Origin: Nectonema munidae
Lineage: Eukaryota; Nematomorpha; Nectonematoida; Nectonematidae
Direction: 5' to 3'
DNA: 64,000 nt
Assembly (NCBI GenBank): GCA_030549495.1
Contig: JAUIRK010000884.1
Location: 372,001 to 436,000 of the forward strand
In this document: positions 58,628 to 64,000 of the stretch, one piece after another
How the letters are laid out: every line of letters starts with the position of its first letter
How positions within the stretch are numbered: position 1 is the first letter of the stretch
Program-made: the position numbers and the translations under genes
The notes under the pieces: generated by a model
What the model was told of the DNA's origin: nothing
Seen by the model: the letters and a program-made list of their open reading frames with translations, nothing else
Database searches by the model: none

Positions 58628-58758
58628 TTAAAGTAAATACAGCTAGCATCATTTCAAGAACATGATGTCTACATGCTGTTCCTGTTTAAATTTTTTCCCA
58701 ATTAAAACATATCCACGTTGCATTCCTGTATTAGAAGCGTTAGTATCATCAAATACAA
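58423..58758 (-). repeat. Right arm of the 336-bp inverted repeat
   Basis: Reverse-complement partner of 56372-56707. Its outer 127 bp (58632-58758) repeat, in inverted orientation, the host-like sequence left of the element, including the last 34 codons of the frame ending at 56481. Confidence 0.92.
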
Positions 58759-58819
58759 AAACTTGAAGAAGTATCAAAAATATGTGTTATTTAATATTCT
58801 AAAAATAATTTTTAGTCGT

Positions 58820-59170
58820 CAACCACAAATATGCTTTATATTTTCACGCTCTAATTGCAAAAAATAAGTCAAGAAATAAAACCACCATATTAGATATATT
58901 TGATTTAAAAGGTTGATAAATGTTTTGTGCACACTTTCTTAGACGTAAACTGCAAATTTAATTGACACTTTTAGACGTTTCCAAATCTTAATTGCTAAAA
59001 CTGAGTTGAAAAATGAAACATCATGATCCATTTCGTATAAAAAATATACTTTGCTTAAAATTTAATTAATATTCTTGATTTTAAAAACATAATTGCGAAA
59101 AGTAATTGCGCAATTATAGGCATGGTTGATTTAGTATAAAAAATATGTTTTATTTAAATTTTGAATGAAT
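58820..59170 (-). repeat. ~150-bp satellite units
   Basis: AATTTAATTGACACTTTTAG (58957) and CATCATGATCCATTTCGTAT (59019) match the units at 1230-1350 on the same strand. With the terminal domain at 62290-62460 they look like one piggyBac-like element split by the LINE at 59.4-62.2 kb. Confidence 0.65.
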
Positions 59171-59394
59171 GTTTTGTAATTAATTTGATTATTTTTATTA
59201 TAATAAATATAATTTTATTTTATCAAAATTAATATAAGTTATCAAGATGCGTATGAAAGACACAGATATAAAAGAATTAGTAAAAGAAAAAAACATGATT
59301 GGAGAACTTATCCAAAAGCCAAAAGGCCGTAGACAGGATTCAGCTCGAAAGTAGGGATCAAAATTGCGATTTTTACATCATAACAGCATTAAGA

Positions 59395-62187
59395 TTAGTT
59401 TAAACTATAGTAGTAAAATAAATCAGAGTAGATTCTTTCAGCTGAAACAATCTTTATCACATGTAGTAGTGGAGTTATAACGTGCAATAAAGTACTTTTT
59501 AAGGCAAATTTAAAAGGTAAAATTCCTATGGTAATATCTTGAAAGAACATTGGGTGCTTGATGTAGAAGATAAATAGTGATATTAGATGTAGAAAGACGG
59601 TGATAAATAGGTGCTGAAGACACATCTGATGGCTTTTTTCTGGAGAATTTCAATTTTATCTTTGTGTTTAGGAAACCAGTTTATCATGCTGTAGTGTATA
59701 TGAGGTAAAAATAAACATTTGTAAAGTAACAGTTTGATTTTCATTGGAAGAGTATGCTTAATGTGGTGAAGTATGCCTATAACCTTACTTAATTTAATGG
59801 ATAAGCTTTCAATGTGGTGAGAAAAACTTAGTTTGCTATCTATTACCAAGCTTAGGAGGTTAAAACTGTTTGTCACTTCTAGGCCAGCTTCTAGTAAAAG
59901 TCAGTGGTTACCATGGGTTTGAGAGATACAATCATTGCTTTCGATTTCCCTTTGTTAATAACCAAGTTATTCTCCTTACACCATGTATTAACCATATCCA
60001 AGTGTTTATTGAAACTTGTGGAGTCAATTGACCTATTGGAATTTTTCATGCAAGTAAGCGGAAAATAAATACAAAGGTCATCTGCATAAAGTAGAAGTTT
60101 GAAATCTTGAACTATGTAGAAAAGGTCATTGACGTAAATACTAAAAAGGAGAGGTGAAAGAATTGAGCCTTGAGGTACACCCGTTTTAATGGGAAGAAAG
60201 TTCGAATATACATGGTTGACAAAAACACATTGTTTCCGATCCGCTAAAAAAGATGAAAACAAGTTAAGTGATTTCTGGCTTAAATTACAATTGTTCAACT
60301 TTTCTATCAAAATAGTGGGGCTTACTCTATCGAATGCCTGCGTCATATCTATGAAAAGAAGTCCGACAGCATCCTTTTTTTCCAAATAAAAAACGAGTTC
60401 TTTCATTAAGTAAGAATGTAGTAATTCTGTAGAATAATTTCTCCTGAAACCAAATTGGCAGTGATGGATCAAATTATTATTGGAGATGTAATTGCTGAGT
60501 TGGACAAACAAAATTTTTCAAATATCTTGGTTATCGAAGGAAGTGTAGAGATTGGTCTATAATTATTGACGCTCTGAGTATCGTTTCTCTTGAAAATTGG
60601 CAACACTTTGTGAATTTTCAAGCAAGAAGGGAAGTAGTTCATTTTCATGCAAAGATTTATAACGAATGCCAGTGGTATGTATGTATAGCTATTATATGTT
60701 TTATAAGCAAGAGCATATTCCATAGATGTCACAGCATTTGCTTGGTTTCATATTGTAATTACCGAATAAACCGCACTACTATCCATTTCAGCAAAGGAAA
60801 AAAATCCTTGGAAGAATTAAACTCTATCTTAGTCTTAGATTTTGAATAGTATGCTAAGGAAGTGAAGTGTTCGTTGAATTTTTTAGCAATTGAATTCTTC
60901 TACTAATATATCATTATCTCGTAATAAAACGCTATTTTGTCTATTTTTACCTAGTAGTGTATTAATTTTTGACCAAATTTTTTAGGGTCAGTAGTTGACA
61001 AAAAATGGTCGTAATAAAATTCTTCTTTCAGTTGCCGGATTTTGTATTTCACTTTGTTTCTTAGAAATATAAATCTAGATTTTATTATATCATTGTTTGG
61101 CCACTTTTTGCATTTTTTGTACAAACTATCTTTCATTTTAATCAACTTAAGTGTTGTCTCAGTCATCCAAGGTTTGATATTATTTTTATATCTTTTAGGC
61201 TTCTTTTCTATTATCTTTGTAGATGATTTTATCGATTCACCTAGTGAAGATAGTAAGTTTGAAGTAAATGTTTCAATGTCAGAAATAAAATAAGGAGTGT
61301 TTCATATGTAGGTTCAATTTAGAGACCGCGTTAATGAAAATTTTTTCATCAAAAAATTCAATCTTAATGTTAGTTTAGGAAGAATTCACAATTAAAGGCA
61401 AGATAATTGATACAACTTTCATGTATAAAAATTTTATCGAAAGTGTCATAGAACCAGGCCTAGTAGGTAAGGTTATTGTTGGTTTAAAAAAATTAGATGA
61501 CAATAAATTGTAAAAATAGCTAATAGAAGGACATTCTAGGTTCAAAAGATTAAAATTAAAATTAAAATCTTCACAGATTATATGTTTGTATTTATTATTC
61601 AGATTAGAAAGAAAGTCTTCAAAATATTCTAGAAATCTATGTACATTACCGGATTTAAATGATTGCAATCTATAAAAGTTGTGAATCAAAACTTTTTTTC
61701 CAAAATTCATTGAGAGAAGAATCGAACTATACTCATATACATCAGTTATAAATGTATTTTTGTAATGAGCAAATTCAATTGATTCATCAATGTTAAATGC
61801 CAAGCCACAATGAGAAGTTGCGTAACCTGGTAGACTAAAAAGTTTGTACGTGCGAAGCGGGAAGTCTAAACAAAAATTATTGTGCCACGTTCCTTGGAGA
61901 CATATAACCTTAATTCTAGATGATAAGAGAGAGTTAACTTTTTCTATGAGACACTCTAGCTCCCCGTATTTACTATTTAACGACTGGATGTTAAGACTAA
62001 TGATGTTAAGTTCAAATAAATTAGGAATTACAGAGTCAAAATTAATATACACGGCGTTAGGAATATCACTGAAAAGAGTATCTGAAAGCATACGGGAATG
62101 TAAGGAGTCTTTAATTTTATCATCAATCAAAATTTGATTGACATTTGCTACAAAGTTGCCATATTTATTGGAAAAATATGCATGCAC
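59395..62187 (-). mobile_element. Jockey-superfamily LINE, ORF2 nearly complete in length
   Basis: Minus strand. Endonuclease 62187-61375 (270 codons open): IISLNIQSLNSKYGELECLI, then LQGTWHN where LQETW is expected, and CEDFNFNFNLL where GDFN is expected, so catalytic Glu and flanking residues are lost. Linker 61166-60951. RT 60732-60469 (VLPIFKRN, NYRPISTLPSITKIFEK), 60511-59891 (QFGFRRNYSTELLH, LFIDMTQAFDRVSPTIL, TGVPQGSILSPLLFSIYVND, LLYADDLCIYF) and the thumb 59876-59583. At least four frame breaks separate these. The YADD box is intact. ORF1 was not found beyond 62187. Confidence 0.85.
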
Positions 62188-62289
62188 AAATGTTATGTTA
62201 TATGATTATAAATTTTCAGGAGTGTATCTAATTGAGGAATTATAATATAAATAAGTAAGGCATTATAATATAAATATTTTTTTGAAAAA

Positions 62290-62460
62290 ATGTACATTTG
62301 ATATTGATTGACACTTTTTGACACGAGGTGGTCACTTAACTATCGTTAAAATAGTATCAAAAGATGCAGCTAACGATTTTAGAAAAATTCACAAAGTTTG
62401 AAAGGATATAAGTTGGCCGATTTTGTACAATAGAAGTTTTAGCTGAGTGGGGAAGGAGGC
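62290..62460 (-). mobile_element. Terminal domain of a satellite-bearing piggyBac-like element
   Basis: The reverse complement contains AAATCGTTAGCTGCATCTTT and TGATACTATTTTAACGATAG, aligned with the terminal domains at about 3180-3250 and 39490-39545, and then GTCAATCA as the satellite begins. This is the third copy of the domain here. The extreme CCC end and TTAA are not recognisable. Confidence 0.65.
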
Positions 62461-64000
62461 TATGTTTGAGAGAAATTCCAAAACATGCAAAGACAAGGAA
62501 GTCGAGAAAGCTAATGCAAAAGCAGAACCTCCTACAGGTTTTGGCTGTTGATACTTACCAAGGGAAAGCAAAGCTCCTATAATGAAGATGTACTAATAAA
62601 ATGTGCAATCGTTTTCTAGGGTGATTTTTTTTAATTTTGTTAATCTTATATCCGTATTTTGTTGAATAAAAATAAACCAGATATGGGATTGACGTGTAAA
62701 GATACTTTAAATGCTACAAAATTTTTATTATATGTACCCTGATTCTATTAGACAGAATTCATTGGTAAAAGTCATACAAAATATAACTTCTTGGACCATC
62801 CTGGTGAATCCAAATCAAGGTTTGAATTATGGTACAAATATTTACTAGAGCAGCAGATATTTACTACAAAAAGGAGTAGCTTGAACATTTGATGCAAAAG
62901 AAACAATTGTGAAAAAATGACACACAAACTGTTTGAAATGACTGCTCAAACTGTTTGATTATAATCTTTTCGCGACAATAAGATGTCTTTTCTTTCATAT
63001 GTGTTTATCTTCGTACGTTGACTATAAGATGAGCTTTATATCAAAGAGTTTTTTTATTTGTCCTTTTTTCTATGACATTGTTTAAAAGAAAAAGCAAGAA
63101 GACTATTTTTTCGTTTTTGATTATTTTTTGACAGTAATATTGAATAACATTATCATGACCCCGTCGATGAAGAACGCTTTAGCTTCAATTATTATAAATA
63201 TCTATCGCCATAAAATTTAAAAAATTGTCGACGTTTTATGTTCCTTGCATGTATAATTTTCAAAAAATTACCTAAAATGAAAAATCTTTATAACATGAAA
63301 AACTATTTTCTGCTTCACTAGTAGTTAGCTAGCAACTACTAGTGAAAAAGAGACTGTTGGAAGCGGGTCACTTGGGCCTAGACCAAGTAGGGCGTGGTAT
63401 TGTGGAAAAGTGTCAATCAATTGCAATCCTCATGCATGTAGCTGTCTGTGACGGCAGGAAAAGCGTAAAGGTATAAACTAAGCATGACAGAAGTGATAGG
63501 AGGGTGCGCGCGCGTGCATCACAACTCTAGCTTACTCATTTGCAGGGCAAAAGTCACTTTATCGACACAACTGCGCTAAATACATACAAAAGTAAATTGA
63601 ATTTTGATAAAAGTTTTTATGTTTCAGTAATGAGATTAGTTCACTCTTCTCCTCAACAAAAACGTATAATGTGCTGCGTGTATAGGAAAGATATGTTTAG
63701 GCAATTAAATTTTAAAGTTTAATGCATGCGAGCACTGTGCATTCCTCTTGCTGGATCATCATCATTCCACACTCTCTCTCTCTCTCTAGCTTGATATTAA
63801 AAATTATTTCAAATCAATAGTAATGCGACATGCGACATATATTTATTGGTGGAGCGTGCATTTTTGAACTTCATAGTCAATAGCACTCACACGCCAACAG
63901 CCCATTTCTTTCTATAAAATCTTTTATCAGTTTCGATTCTTTTTACAATGCCACGCTGAATTCCAAGCGCTGTGTCTTTTCTGTGTTTATGCTAAAAATC
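62461..64000. other. No gene recognised
   Basis: Mostly AT-rich. The part after 63330 is more balanced, with GCGCGCGCGTGC near 63507, an acceptor-like CATTTGCAG at 63545 and a 60-codon frame (63540-63722) of unknown type. A (CT)n run lies at 63771-63787. Confidence 0.4.

Overview
This is an AT-rich stretch of animal nuclear genome, probably from an invertebrate. Spliced genes, APE-type LINEs, hAT and piggyBac transposons, a Penelope-like element and tRNA-like repeats exclude a prokaryote. The transposon mix fits an arthropod, perhaps a crustacean such as a copepod, but nothing here fixes the species. No LTR retrovirus, Polinton, CRISPR array or rRNA gene was seen.

Host genes are few. One is nearly certain: an intronless IBA57-type gene for mitochondrial Fe-S assembly at 10758-11804 (minus). 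Three partial genes rest on first exons, all plus strand: a leucine-rich-repeat protein (54359-54846, phase-2 donor) and two short exons that each encode a signal peptide and end in a phase-1 GTAAGT donor (43450-43504 and 45791-45848). Coding-like sequence near 55997-56481 is unassigned.

Mobile DNA fills most of the rest. Layout: 1-0.3 kb, tRNA-like repeat with an inverted partner at 33.5 kb; 3.1-6.3 kb, piggyBac-like element with satellite arrays inside a MITE; 8.9-10.2 kb, hAT; 12.1-17.5 kb, a composite insertion bounded by a 10-bp target duplication and containing a C-rich RNase-H LINE, a compact hAT and a tRNA-like end; 18.0-24.6 kb, a Jockey-superfamily LINE carrying a nested hAT and abutting a second hAT; 25.1-27.5 kb, LINE; 27.5-28.2 kb, tRNA-like repeat and LINE fragment; 31.6-32.6 kb, Penelope-like element; 33.9-36.3 kb, two piggyBac remnants; 38.6-43.0 kb, satellites and a second satellite-bearing piggyBac-like element with an internally deleted RTE LINE inserted in it; 47.9-49.7 kb, LINE; 50.7 kb, piggyBac MITE; 52.5-53.7 kb, hAT; 56.4-58.8 kb, an inverted structure around a piggyBac-like element; 59.4-62.2 kb, LINE inside further satellite/piggyBac sequence.

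The most unusual material is (1) a family of piggyBac-like elements whose arms are built of about 150-bp satellite units in opposite orientations, and (2) a 336-bp near-perfect inverted repeat at 56372/58758 that crosses the transposon's TTAA borders and includes 127 bp of identical flanking DNA on both sides, which a simple insertion cannot produce.
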